DNA from: Prinsepia uniflora | Taxonomy: Eukaryota > Streptophyta > Magnoliopsida > Rosales > Rosaceae | Direction of reading: 5' to 3' | Assembly: GCA_032719365.1 (NCBI GenBank) | Contig: CM064866.1 | Span: 8,289,781 to 8,353,780 of the forward strand | Length of the DNA stretch: 64,000 nucleotides | Part shown: piece after piece, positions 11,715 to 23,644 of the stretch | Layout: every line of letters begins with the position of its first letter | How positions within the stretch are numbered: position 1 is the first letter of the stretch | Notes under the pieces: model-generated | What the model was told of the DNA's origin: nothing | Databases searched by the model: none | The model's input: only the letters and a program-made list of their open reading frames with translations | Made by a program: the position numbers and the translations under genes

Positions 11715-14684
11715 TGATAGGACCTACCCCTAATCCCCCAGGATTAAGGGCTAAGTCCTGCTCCCGTCTAACTTACGCATGACAAGAAGGCTAAACCAAC
11801 GTTCAACCTCCATGTGACACGTAAGTTGGACAAGGGATTTTCCAACGCACCGTTCCAGACTTCAGGACTTCCCAGAGCGCGCAGACTCTAATGTGGTTCG
11901 CGTATGTGATGTCTCCGTCTCTCTCGACCAATAGCCCGCACCGCAACAACCTGGAGGGTATCGAAAACATGAAAAGACTGTGAGTGGACAAAAATAAAGA
12001 ATATATTCTGAAAACAGTTTATGAGAAAGTACTTTCATACCCTCCACGCAAAAACCATTGCATGCGTATAAAATCCATGTCATGAAACCATTTCGTATCA
12101 ATTTCATATCAAAAACCATCAATGAAAACCATTATTGAAAACCCGAATTAAATCCGTTATTCAAATCTAGGGCCTCAGCCCAAAACCACAAATCAATCTC
12201 AAAGTACGGGAACTCAGTCCCAAAACTCATCAAATCCAAGTCATCAGGGCCACTGCTCAACACATCTGAAAACCAGCGAAAAACCAGTGAAAAACATCAC
12301 TCATGCGAGTTTACTAGATCTCAAGTGCACCCAACTCTTTAAACTCAAAACCATGCGCAATAATCAGGCCTTCCCGGGATATCAACGAGTCTTTAAACTC
12401 AAAACACAATCAACAGGCCTTGGGGGGGGGGGGGGGGGGGGGGGGGGTGGGGGTATCATAACCGAGCCTTTAAACTCAAAATATATACCGAGTATTTAAA
12501 CTCAAACATATCAATCCAGGGCCCTCCCCCGTCAATCAACCGAGTCTTTAAACTCAAAACCAGATCCAACGGTTTTTCTTTTTCTTTTTCCGGGTCTTTA
12601 AACACAAAACCATTTTTCATCCAACAGTGAAAACCATAGAAAATTCATATCCGAATTCGCAACAAAGATTCCGTAAGCCGGCATCCGGAACCATCATCCC
12701 GAACCCAAATCCAGAATTTCCTTTCAATTTTCAAAACCAAATCTGAAACATCGTTTCCGAAATCCAGTTCCAAAACCGAAATCTCTTTTTCGAAATCACA
12801 TGAAGAGGGCTCCAAGCCCGAAATCACTTTCCCGAAATCCATTTCAAATCCTTGAAATCAAATCATATTTCAAATCCCGAAGTCAAATCATCAAAATCAT
12901 GCTCAAATCACAATAGAAATCGAACCTCGTAAAACGTGCAAATACGTACTTATCTCGAAATTCGTACAAAACCGTAAATCATCAATATCAATTCACAAAT
13001 ATAGAAATCACGTATAGAAAACATATAAAACATATATGCATGCATCATAAGTTTGAAAGAAAAGTCCACTCACAGACTACTTCGCCGCTATCACCGGCTT
13101 TCCCGAACCTGTCCAAATCCCATAATAAGGTCACTAGCTACTTCACAATCATCATACTAAAGCCCCGTAATTTTTCCGAATTTTTAACTATTTTTAACCG
13201 AGGCCTAAAACCTTCGGACATCCCGAAACATATCGAGACGATGTCTGATTGACGCGAAACCAATTCCAAAATGTTCGTTACATCGAATACTTTAAAAGTC
13301 ATGTTGGTAGATTCCCCAAACTTCCTTTCACGCGCCCCCACGCGCGCATGAACAGTGTCATCGTCAACTTCTGGTGAACCCGGTTCACCTGGTTCAAATC
13401 GGTCCGGTTCGACCGAATCGGCGGTCACGATTTCTGGTTATTCTTGGTCCATTTTTAGTCCTTTTAATCCTATTAGATTCGTCCTTCTATTTCTACTTGA
13501 TTCCCATAATCCAAACATGAATTTAAAGTCAGGGATATACCTCCTTAATTGAGTAAGAACCGTCGACTTTCCTCCTTCTTGTTCTCATGCTTCTCGGCCA
13601 CCTCCTGTCGTGATTCCAAGTCCAAACATTCCCTTTCAACCTCCAAAACATTACTCAATCAGTGATATCAAGTAACAACCACTAAAACGCATCTCACCTT
13701 TATTGAATTTCAAATTGGGTTTTCAAAGGACGTCCATGTACCGTCCCTCTCAGGCCTCAAAAGCAAGCTTATTGAATTCCCCAGACCTCCGGTAACCTTT
13801 AGCAGCCATTACAATCGATCATCAAGCCTCACACGATAAATTTCTATTTTGAAGTAAAACAGGGCACCTACGGGTTCTCGTTCCTCCCCTGCGCCGTCGT
13901 GGGCCGCCATGCCACCACCATTCTCCACGTCTCATCACCCTTGTTCTTTCATGTTCACCAAGCACTAGCAAAGGATAACGGTGTGAGGATCTTTGACAGA
14001 TTGGTTCACGGTTTCAAAATTCCTTATACTCTGTTCAACCCAAAACCGTGCAAAATTATAACTCGTTTAAAAACAAGGTGAGGCGGCTGAAGATTGTTCC
14101 AAATTCCTCTAGAGATGGGACAAGTGTCTCAATCCCATTAAGCAGCTATCCCAAGGCAACCACATGTCCCAAATCCACTGGGCACAGATCCCAATGCCAA
14201 AAATGACCAGAATGCCCCCAAACGAAAAATTACCATTTTGCCCCTAGGGTTTGTTGACCATAATCCAAACCGTCCGACGTCCGATGATAGCATGCCGCCT
14301 GTCGTTACACTCAGGACATCGAGACCTACCTAATGGTCCTCGAAATGCGTAAAAAATCCATGTCGTATGAAAAGTCAACAAATTGCCCCTTTTAACCAAA
14401 TTACAAAATTACCCTTGAACTTCCGAACGTCATCACTTTGTCCTCGGATGTCGGAATCGGACGTGCCACCTGTCCATGAACTCGTGACGTCCCGAACTAC
14501 GTCACTGTCATCGGTCAAAGTCCCTTTGACCACCCGATCGAAAAGTCAACATTTTGCCCAATCCCAAGGGTAAAATCGTCATTTTGCACCGTCCTTCCGA
14601 AATCGTCCAACTAAGTACTGATTAACCTCATTAATTCTTCATCAATCACTGAGCTAATCCCGATTTACGGGACGGGTCGTTACA
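11715..14684 (-). mobile_element. Minus-strand solo long LTR nested in the non-coding element
   Basis: The left end TGATAGGACCTACCCC is the LTR 3' end on the minus strand. The right end GACGGGTCGTTACA is its 5' head. Length is 2970 bases. CATAA flanks both sides (11710-11714 and 14685-14689), a perfect target duplication. The head module lies at about 14200-14684 and a reversed TTTAAAGACTCGG cassette at about 12340-12610. No internal domain is present. Confidence 0.88.
12422..12447 (+). repeat. 26-base G homopolymer
   Basis: A pure G run inside the microrepeat cassette of the minus-strand LTR. Confidence 0.9.
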
Positions 14685-14689
14685 CATAA

Positions 14690-14875
14690 CCCCCAACGCT
14701 CCGCATGATATGCACGAGGATGGGCTCAGGCCATAAAGAACGCTACATGACACCATGCCACTAGAGCTCATGGCATAAGTCCCAACGCTTCACTCGGCAC
14801 GTAAGAGGACACACTCAAGCCCATGAAGAACTTGATGTGACAACTTGCCAAAGGAGCACGAGCAAGTCAAATAAC
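14690..14875 (+). repeat. ~100-base tandem repeat, right part
   Basis: Continues the array from 11553-11714 with units bearing 'catgatatgcacgaggatgg', 'ccataaagaacgctacatga' and 'ccatgccactagagctcatg'. Joined across the solo LTR, about three diverged units are recognisable. Confidence 0.6.
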
Positions 14876-15509
14876 TAAGGACCAGGACCGAGGCTAAGTG
14901 AAGCTCCTATGATGACGTCCGGGAGACCTTGGAACCTCCGGTGCTACTAGGAGACGCAACACACCTCACGAAAGACAGGGGAACATCCCAAGGTGCACCA
15001 ACAAAAAGCGTGTCCATCACCAGACTATTTCTCGAGACACATCACCGAGCGATTCTGGAGAAAACGTTGCACTCACAGCATAAGAAAACAGCACCACCCA
15101 AGGCCATCAGCTCATGAATGACACGGGAGGTACTTAAGAGCACTATCACACGTTGAGTACCACGTAAAAGCCAACAACATTATGTAGCCCCTCAGATTGT
15201 ACACGCGTGCTCAAATCAGGTGGATAAGTCGACAAAGGCTCAAGATGTCCTTCCTGCTACAGTGAGGATGACGGGACATACTCACCAACATGCTAACACA
15301 CTTCGACAATGGTGATCCCAGGAAGTGGACACCACCAGACTCGACGCTACTCTCCCCCTCATCAAGGAATACTCCATACAAAATGAGTCTAAAAGATGCC
15401 GGAGCGATGCTTCTAAGGAATCTGATGCGACGACGATCTGGGAGCAACCTTCGGCACTAGATTCAACCATGCATCACCAATTTCAAGTGTTGGACCATGT
15501 CCCATGACA
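14876..15509 (+). other. Element interior without recognised gene
   Basis: Non-repetitive stretch between the ~100-base repeats and the 25-base array. Open frames such as 15211-15447 on the minus strand match no family I recognise. Confidence 0.4.
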
Positions 15510-17335
15510 CCCCTATAAACCTTCGCCACACGAAGCATACTAAACCTTCGCCACGCGAAGCATTCTAAGCCTTAGCCCTGTGAATCACTCCAAGCCTTCG
15601 CCCCGTGAAGCATTCGCCACGCAAAACACTCCAAGCCTTCGCCACGCGAGGCAAGCGAAGCACTCTAAGCGTTCGCCACACGAAGCACTCAAAGCCTTCG
15701 CCCCGCGAAGCACTCCAAGCCTTCGCCACGCGAGGCACTCCAAGTCTTCGCCACGTGAGGTACATGAAGCCTTCACCACGCTAGGTACTCCAAGCCTTCT
15801 CCACATGAGGCACTCTAAGCCTTCTCCACACGAAGCACTCTAAGCCTTCGCCACACGAAGCACTCTAAGCCTTTGCCCCGCGGAGCACTCCAAGCCTTTG
15901 CCCCACGGAGCACTCCAAGCCTTCACCACGTGAAACACTCTAAGTCTTCGCCACGTGAAACACTCTAAGCCTTCGCCACGTGAAGCACCTGAAACCTTCG
16001 CTATGTGAAGCATTTTAAGCCTTCGCCCAGCGAAGCACTCCAAGCCTTCGCCTTCGCCACGCAAAGCACTCTAAGCCTTTGCCCCACGGAGCACTCCAAG
16101 CCTTTGCCCCGCGGAGCACTCCAAGCCTTTGCCCCGCGGAGCACTCCAAGCCTTTGCCATGTGAAGCACTCCAAGCCTTCGACACGTGAAGCACTCCAAG
16201 CCTTCAACACGTGAAGTACTCCAAGCCTTCGCCACGTGAAGTACTCTAAGCCTTCGCCACGTGAAGCACACGAAACCTTCGCCATGTGAAGCATTCTAAG
16301 CCTTCGCCTAGCAAAGCACTTCAAGCCTTCGTTCCGCGAAACACTCCAAGACTTCGCCCCGCAAAGCATTCTAAGTCTTCGCCACGCAAAGCACTCAAAG
16401 CCTTCGATACTCTAAGCCTTTTCCACGCGAAGCACTCCAATCCTTTGCCCCGCAAAGCATTCGAAGCCTTCACCACACGAAGCACTCCAAGCCTTTGCCA
16501 TGCGAAGCACTCCAGGTCTTCGCCCCGTGAATCACTCCAGGTCTTCGCCCCATGAAGCACTCCAAGCCTTCATCTCGCGAAACACTCCAAGACTTCACCC
16601 CACAAAGCATTCTAAGCCTTCGCCATGCTAAGCACTCGAACCTTTCACCACGCGAAACACTCCAAGCCTTCACCCCGCGAAGCATTCGAAACATTCACCA
16701 CGCAAAGCACTCCATGCCTTCACCACGTGAAGCACTCCAAGCCTTCGCCACGCGAGGCACTCGAAGCCTTCGTCATGCGAAGCACTCCAGCGAAGCATTT
16801 GAAGCCTTCGCCATGCGAAGCACTCAAAGCCTTTGCCACGCGAATCACTCAAAGCCCTCGCCACACGGAGCACTCCAAGCCCCAGCCCTGTGAAGAACTC
16901 CAAGCCTTCGCCACGCGAAGCACTCTAAGCCTTCGCCATGCAAAACACATGAAACCTTCGCCATACTAAGCATTTTAAGCTTTCGCCCCGCGAAGCACTC
17001 CAAGACTTCGCCCCGAGAAGCATTCTAAGCCTTCATCACATGAAGCACTCCAAGCTTTCGCCCTGTGAAGCACTCCAAGCTTTCGCTATGCGAAGTACTC
17101 TAAACCTTCACCATACGAAGCACACGAAACCTTCGCCACACGAAGCACTCAAAGCTTTCGCCCCGCGAAGCAATCCAAGCCTTCGCCCTACGGAGAAATC
17201 CAAGCCTTCGCCTAGTGAAGTACTCTAAATCTTCGTTCGGTGAAGCATCTGAAGCCTTCACCCGCAAATCACTCCAAGTCTTCGCTTCGCGAAGCACTCC
17301 AAGTCTTCACACACGAAGTAAAGCATCGCTCGCGA
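15510..17335 (+). repeat. 25-base tandem array, roughly 70 copies
   Basis: The unit is about AAGCACTC(C/T)AAGCCTTCGCC plus (A/C)CGCG, 25 bases, with substitutions and occasional short or long units. No frame of the typical unit contains a stop on either strand, so the array reads open in several frames with a 25-residue (three-unit) period, for example repeating KPSPREAL. These are not genes. Confidence 0.92.
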
Positions 17336-17445
17336 AGCATCAAGGCAATCGCCCCGTGACGTATCAAGGAAATCGCTCCGTGATGCATCAAGGGAATCTC
17401 CCCGTGACGCCCCCAGGTAATCGCTATGTGACGCATCAACATCCT
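17336..17445 (+). repeat. Second short tandem repeat, about four copies
   Basis: Units of ~25 bases with core GCATCAAGG(C/A)AATCGCCCCGTGAC directly follow the 25-base array. They share the CGCC..G..GC motif and may be a diverged branch of it. Confidence 0.75.
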
Positions 17446-18779
17446 TGTTCGTTAAAGCCATAATTCCTTCAGCTCACAACCTATCATCACTTGAGCCTTG
17501 TGAAACACCAAAGGCTTACACTAGCGGAACACTCAAAGACTTCACCTCTGAAGGACTCGAAGCTCCTCTCCAAAGGGAAAAGTACATTTTTCACCTCAAA
17601 GATCTAAGTCACCACCTCAAGCAACTTGATGACTAAGTTCAATGCGATTGACTAACAATGAGGTACATACTACTTAAGCACATTCCCAAGGATCTGTCAC
17701 TCATACCCAACAAACAAGCTTGCTGGAATTGGAAAAGCTACTAAATATCGTTTCCCAACCCCACCAAGGGGAGCAACAGTCGGGTCATGTCATGACAAAT
17801 CTTGGGCAAATGTCTTAGTGCGTGCGACTACAAATTCCAGCACATAACTTCGAGATTGATTCGAACGTACCAAGCTCAAATTTTACTTCCTTTAAGAGAT
17901 CTTGATGGAGACAAAAAGTTACGGAAGTCAGCTTTCCAATGCCACCAACGACACTCAATTTGAAGCTAAAACGAAGTCATAAGATCAAATTTACTACACA
18001 AAGGTCAAATCTGCCGAAAATCACAAAACACTCAAAAAAGAATGGAAGGATTCTATTAATGAAAATTAAAGAACTTGGCAATTCACAAGTTGAATGCTCA
18101 AACATGTATTCAATGCTAAGATCAAGCTACGAGCCAAGAAGGATCATGAAGCTCATAATCAGGAGCGGCATGACCTCAAAGTCTCTCCGTCAAACTATGA
18201 GCAAGCCTTGGAGGCCTTCGATCATCCCATTGTGGACTTCCAATGACACATCGTGCATGACTTTCTTCAAAAAATGGGGGTAACCTCCTCAACATCGCCT
18301 ACTTGGTATAGTTGGCTTTACAAAAGCAACGTCGCCACTGCTTGACTCGGCGACAACTACAAAGTAGCTTGACTTTCAACTCCATGACGAAACAATGGTT
18401 TGGTGTCATGTGTCTTCACGCCACTTGGCTTTAGCGTCTAGATGATGGCATCTCCAAGCTCTCTTCCTTCAATTAGGCGATGATGTACGACGTCTCAAGC
18501 TTTGCAGGGAAGCATGATCGATCCTCTATTCTATGTTCCGCCTTACTACACCCCATTTTGAGCTCAACAAGGCCTTAAAGATCAAGTCTCTGGAAGGTCA
18601 TCCGTCATCCAAAGCAACTCCTTGGAAAGCTTCAGTTACTTCATGGCACAACATGCACTTCGCCTCGCGTCATAGGAAGCCTTGCTTTGAAGATGAAACA
18701 CATCTTGCCTTGTAGCTACAACACACATTGCCTTACAGTTGGAACAAACCTTATACTGGGTTGTGACACGTCGCACTCC
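17446..18779 (+). other. Element interior between the arrays
   Basis: Non-repetitive sequence. A 114-codon open frame at 17939-18283 is basic and low in complexity, with no recognised domain. I see no retrotransposon motif. Confidence 0.4.
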
Positions 18780-19720
18780 AAGTGATGGGACTCATCGCCT
18801 CGCATTTGCAGCATGTCTCGCCTTGCACTCTGCAGCACCTTGCCTTACACTCTACTGTAACTCGTCTTGCACTCTACTGCACCTCGTCTTGCACCCTGAT
18901 GCACCTCGTCTTGCACTCTGCTGCACCTCGCCTTGCACTATGTTGCACCTCGCATTGTACGCTGCTGCACCTCATCTTGCACTCTACTGCATCTCATCTT
19001 GCACCATACTGCACCTCATCTTGCACTCTGCTGCACCTCGTCTTGCACCCTGATGCACCTTGTCTTGCACTCTACTCTGATGCACCTTGTCTTGCACTCT
19101 GCTACACCTCGTCTTGTACTCTGCTGCACCTCGCCTTGCACTCTGCTACACCTCGTCTTGCACTCTGCTGTACCTCGTCTTGCACCCTGTTGTACCTCGT
19201 CTTGCACCCTGCTGCACCTCGTCTTGCACTCTACTGCACCTCGTCTTGCACTCTGCTGCACCTCGTCTTGCACTCTGCTGCACCTCGTCTTGCACTCTGC
19301 TGCACCTCGTCTTGCACTCTGCTGTACCTCGTCTTGCACTCTGCTGCACCTCATCTTGCACTCTATTGCACCTCGTCTTGCACTCTGCTGCACCTCGTCT
19401 TGCACTCTGCTGCACCTCGTCTCGCACTCTGCTGCACCTCGTCTTGCACTCTGTTGCACCTCATCTTGCACTCTGCTGCACCACGCATTGTACTCTGTTC
19501 CACCTCGTCTTGCACTCTGCTGCACCTCGTCTTGCACCCTGCTGCACCTCGTCTTGCACCCAGCTGCACCTCGTCTTGCACCCAGCTGCACCTCGTCTTG
19601 TACTCTGCTGCACCTCACCTTGCACTCTGCTGCACCTCGTCATGCACTCTGTTGCACCTCGTCTCGTACTCTGCTGCACCTCGCCTTGCACTCTGCTTCG
19701 CCTCGCCTCGCACCATAGCA
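18780..19720 (+). repeat. 22-base tandem array, roughly 40 copies
   Basis: The unit is CTCTGCTGCACCTCGTCTTG plus CA, 22 bases, with C/T changes and a few partial units. As 22 is not a multiple of three and no frame of the typical unit holds a stop, frames of 200-313 codons appear on both strands with a 22-residue period, for example LHLVLHSAAPRLAL. These are by-products. Confidence 0.93.
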
Positions 19721-20918
19721 TGACCTTCACGGCAGCGTAGCACGCCTCGCCCCGAAGCTGGAGTGCTCATTGCCTTGTGACTCACCTCACTTCAAGTCAT
19801 GAAACTTCACATCTTCCTCATTGAAGGCCTTGATGTCAGCTCCATCTGCACTTAAAGATAACGCGTTTGCCAATGCACCAAGCGCTTCCATCCATAAAGA
19901 ACCACGAGCATGTCAACTGGAGGAGCATCTTTATATCAAATTTTCCATCTCTTGAAGTCGGAAGCTCTAACAAGTCCCGGACATGCCACCAGATGGTATT
20001 CCACAAAGTGAGGTCTTCAAGATTACAACAGAAGTATACCTTCATACATCTTGAAATGATCGTCTCGAAAAGTAGAGCGTACCGCCGCTTGAATCATTGC
20101 AATCAAACATCCACAGCTCTCAGAACCTGTAAAAGATCGAAACTGAACAAAAGAAAAATAATATATAAAATATATATTTAAATAATACATATATATATAT
20201 ATATATATATTATACATAAAAATCTTTGTAGGCTACGGTAAAAGGAAACAAAAAAAAGTTATGTTACATATTCTGCTAACGCCAAGCAACAGGAAAAAAA
20301 AAAGCGAAAAGCAAAAGGAAAGAAGCTGCAGCACGCTCTAACTTTGCCACAAGCTGCTAGCTATGAGAAATGAAGGTGAGCCACGACGCAAGTGGGGCAC
20401 ATACCAATCGTCTACATCAGCATCCATTCGTCCAGCCCTAGTCAGAACCATGCAAGCTGCACGAGAAAGGGGGCGCGTACCTAACCGCGTCTACAACATC
20501 CAACCGACACTATCTGATGTTCTCGGCCCCACCTTTTTGTACTTCAACATGTAAGCACACCTAAATGTTCTAGTAGCCACCAGCCACTCTTGCTTCACCT
20601 ACATCGGAACCAAGACGAAAGAAACCCTAAATGGTTAAAAGAGGGTTACAAGGTTATCACATAAATAAGGAATAAAATCTTAATGAGCCATCTACAGACC
20701 CGGGGTCAAACCCCAATTACTAATTGGGTACTGAAGGTTAACTCAAAAGCAAGATTGCAAACCCAAAAACTTCTTACGAGGACAAATCGAGGTCAATCAG
20801 AATTTCAACTGCTCGAACCAAAGTGGATTCCTATTCCCATAAAAAATGGTTTATCGGGACCACAATAAAAATTACATCCCTTAGGATTCCTTGAATTCCG
20901 AAGCGATGTGGGGGCATT
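19721..20918 (+). other. Element 3' interior, AT microsatellite and polypurine region
   Basis: No coding motif. An (AT)n tract lies at about 20189-20212. The 3' LTR is preceded by a purine-rich stretch with GTGGGGG at about 20908-20914, the likely start point for plus-strand DNA synthesis. Confidence 0.5.
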
Positions 20919-21430
20919 TGTGGAACGATAAATCACCGGAAAATTATGCAACTGCCACATGGCTCATGACTCTCATAATACCGATATTACCCCTGGTAAA
21001 TACGATGACGGCATCACACGGTCTCCACATTAATTCAATGTATTTACCATCTAAATATATTAATTAATCAGATCAATGTCTATAATAAATAATTTCCCAG
21101 CGAATTATTTATTCATTAATAAATAAATGATTACACTCGGTACAATCACTTATTTAACATTTTCTCTTTCAACCAATCAGATGCTCTGGTGACCCTCAAG
21201 GCTTCACTATAAATACAGGGCATCATTCACCTCTAAAGGTAATTCAAAAGTCATACCGAAATTTTGCTGGTTTATTTCTCTCGATTAAACTGATTTAGGC
21301 ATCGGAGTGTTTTTGGTTGAACCACCTCCCCCCTTCACCCGGGCTTCAACTTTAATCCCAATTATTTCTTATTATTGTGTGTAGGAATCAAGGTGGAATT
21401 CTACAAGTCCGGACGATTTCTGCATCAACA
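20919..21430 (+). repeat. 3' LTR of the non-coding element
   Basis: Begins TGTGGAACGATAAATC and ends GCATCAACA, with TATAAATA at 21208-21215. It is collinear with the 5' LTR and followed by AATGG (21431-21435). Confidence 0.88.
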
Positions 21431-21549
21431 AATGGTTGTTTCTATAGAAAGCTTACCACAAAATTTAGTCATGTGCCTTCCTTTGTGAATCTTCCTCAAG
21501 TATCAATGTTCTTTCATATAATGATATTCAATTTTCTTGTATCAATTTC
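21431..21549 (+). pseudogene. Copia A part 3: short piece between integrase and reverse transcriptase
   Basis: After the AATGG duplication the plus strand reads through a weakly conserved spacer of the copia polyprotein (residues such as SHVPSFVNLPQVS). It ends near 21549, where minus-strand LTR sequence begins. Assignment rests on position and collinearity more than on motifs. Confidence 0.5.
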
Positions 21550-22450
21550 CAAGCCACTCCCCAGGGCTACCCCGCCGTCATCTGTGGTCTAAACCCACCC
21601 CTGGACCGTCCTTCTAATCTAATAACCACTCTCCACTCAACAGATAACAACCCAACCGTTTAAATACAAAAATTCGAATAAAATGAATGAAAAAGGAAGC
21701 TATCGGTTTACCTGCCTCCGTCGTCCACGACGGCGCTCGCTCCAGCCTCCGTTTGACTCACCTCACCCTCCTCTCTCACTTAGTCTCACAAGCAAGAAGT
21801 GGATGAAGGTAGGTGAGGGTTGGGGTGGTATGTTTGGGCATGGGTTTCGGGTTTGGATGGGATGAAACAGAGAAGATGATGTGCATGAATGAGGGAAAAG
21901 AGGGAATTGATGAGTGACAAGTGTCACTCATCCCTTGAGGTCTGGGAAAGATCTGGGCCCACAAAAGACAAAACTTCAAATTTTGCCTCGTAAAACGTAT
22001 CACCATAAATAGTTCTCAGGAATTTTCGTGAACCATAACTTCTCCGTCGAACGTCTGAATTTGACATGCCGCCTGTCCACAGATTCATATCATCCTGATT
22101 TACGTAACGGTCCTCGGCCATCGGACATCCCGGGTCAAAAGTCAACTATTTGCTCATATTCAACCAGATTACCAAAATACCCCCGAACTTCCGAAAATCA
22201 TAACTTCTTCCTCGAACGTCAGAATCGAGCGTGCTACCTGTCAATGAACTCGTGACGTCCCGTTCTACGTCACAGTGATTAGACAAATCCAATTGACTGC
22301 CTAAACGAAAAGTTAACGATTCGCCCATTTTAGGGGCAAAATCATCATTTCGCCCCGTCCATCCGTTAATCCTCGTCTAATCCCCGATTAACCTTGCTAA
22401 TCTGTCGTTAACTCTTAATTAATCCCGATAATTCGGGACGGGTCGTTACA
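21550..22450 (-). repeat. Truncated 3' LTR of the minus element
   Basis: The head ends GGGACGGGTCGTTACA at 22450. It matches 25909-26805 nearly base for base over ~900 bases, including the palindrome at 21909-21932. The missing ~2.3 kb is the LTR's 3' part. Confidence 0.8.
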
Positions 22451-23644
22451 ATCTTCCCCCCTTAAAGAATTTCGTCCTCGAAATTCAAATCGACCTGATT
22501 CCACAACTAAACTGTGGAATCCAACCAAGTCCCAAGTAGAGAGGTACTGCACCCACACACGAGGGTACCTGTGTAACTGTACACGTCCGACACACATGCC
22601 GTACTCGTCGGTACGTACCGTCACCGGAGCCTCCAAAGCTCCAATTCATTTTCGAGAACTACACGTCTACTCGTACGTCTCACTCGAGATAGAACGTCGA
22701 CACTCGTCGATCCCGCCTATCACTCACTCTGGCAGGTCATTTCTACTAAGTTATCGTCCAATAGGCTTTTCAGTCTTCCACTCTAACATGTTCCATCCGA
22801 CAGTCGTCAGGCTGAATTACATAGTCCCACTAAGGGCTATCACATCGAAGCTGACATCCTGCTCAGCATCCGATCAAACAACATTCTATAGATCCTTCCA
22901 TCACAATGACATGAATCCCACCTTGCAGACCATACTCAAACCTATGCCTATACTAACTCTCCTTAGAGTCCCATTAGTCCATACCAATCTAAACGCATCG
23001 GATATCGATCAATCCATTACTATCACAGGTCACCACCATCGTGACCAGCTAGCAACTCCCGGCTCCACTACGCTTCGCGGCTCTACTCTGATCTAGGCTC
23101 GTTCTCGAGTCCCCATATCGTATCTCGTGTCACTCAGCCACCGATGCTGAAATCTAGACTCACCTCGAGTCTCAACCTGTCACTATCGGATCTAATCTGA
23201 TCACCACTCATGTCCATCTAGGACTCTATCCAACCTACAACGCACTCATACTCTCGGTCACTCTCGACCCGATATACCTATTGACCATGGTCAATCCCAT
23301 CATCCAACGTGCATAACACACCAGTGCATCCATATCACATCACATCGGGGCGCCCCCCGGCCTACTCACAAACAGCACTCTGGCAACGTCCAACCACATA
23401 CTATTGTCTGAGTTCCAACCATGGTCCGGACCCCAACCTTTCGTCACCAGGCAAACATCAATCCATCACTTCGGACACTCACTCGTCATATCTTGTGACG
23501 CTAATCACCATCTACTCGTCAAGTCAATCAAATTTAACCCACAACCTAGGTGTTCGGTTCTTACACCCTCTTTGAACTCCTAGCTGTCATATCATTCCTC
23601 GTCGTCCCACCTAGGGAAGAATCAAGAAGAATCCAAATCCCCCC
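22451..23644 (-). other. Interior of the minus element, non-coding
   Basis: On the minus strand it ends in the polypurine tract at 22451-22464. The 'cccacctaggga' segment near 23610 matches the reverse complement of a segment near 62530 downstream of gag in the element at the window end, so a large deletion appears to have removed primer site and gag. The 166-codon open frame at 22596-23096 has no recognised domain. Confidence 0.6.

Larger units (their letters stand above)
10573..21430 (+). mobile_element. Complete non-coding LTR retrotransposon (LARD-like) with tandem arrays
   Basis: Two LTRs of 509 and 512 bases in the same orientation begin TGTGGAAC and end GCATCAACA. The perfect duplication AATGG flanks the whole (10568-10572 and 21431-21435). 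The interior is about 9.8 kb, or about 6.9 kb without the nested solo LTR at 11715-14684. It contains no recognisable gag, protease, integrase or reverse transcriptase, so movement would have needed enzymes from another element. It holds a ~100-base repeat, a 25-base array and a 22-base array. It interrupts copia A between integrase and reverse transcriptase. The two LTRs differ at many positions, so the insertion is not recent. Confidence 0.88.

Noticed and set aside
15510..17335. Possible CRISPR array
   Set aside because: Units are contiguous with no unique spacers, inside a plant retroelement.
15565..17463. Many open frames of 60-122 codons on both strands
   Set aside because: By-products of the 25-base array; period of 25 residues equals three units.
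18782..19723. A 313-codon plus-strand open frame and a 200-codon minus-strand frame
   Set aside because: Both are translations of the 22-base tandem array, which is stop-free in most frames; no start context, domain or unique sequence.
22596..23096. A 166-codon open frame in the minus element interior
   Set aside because: Opposite strand to the element, no recognised domain, not seen as open frame in the related interior at 54031-56953.
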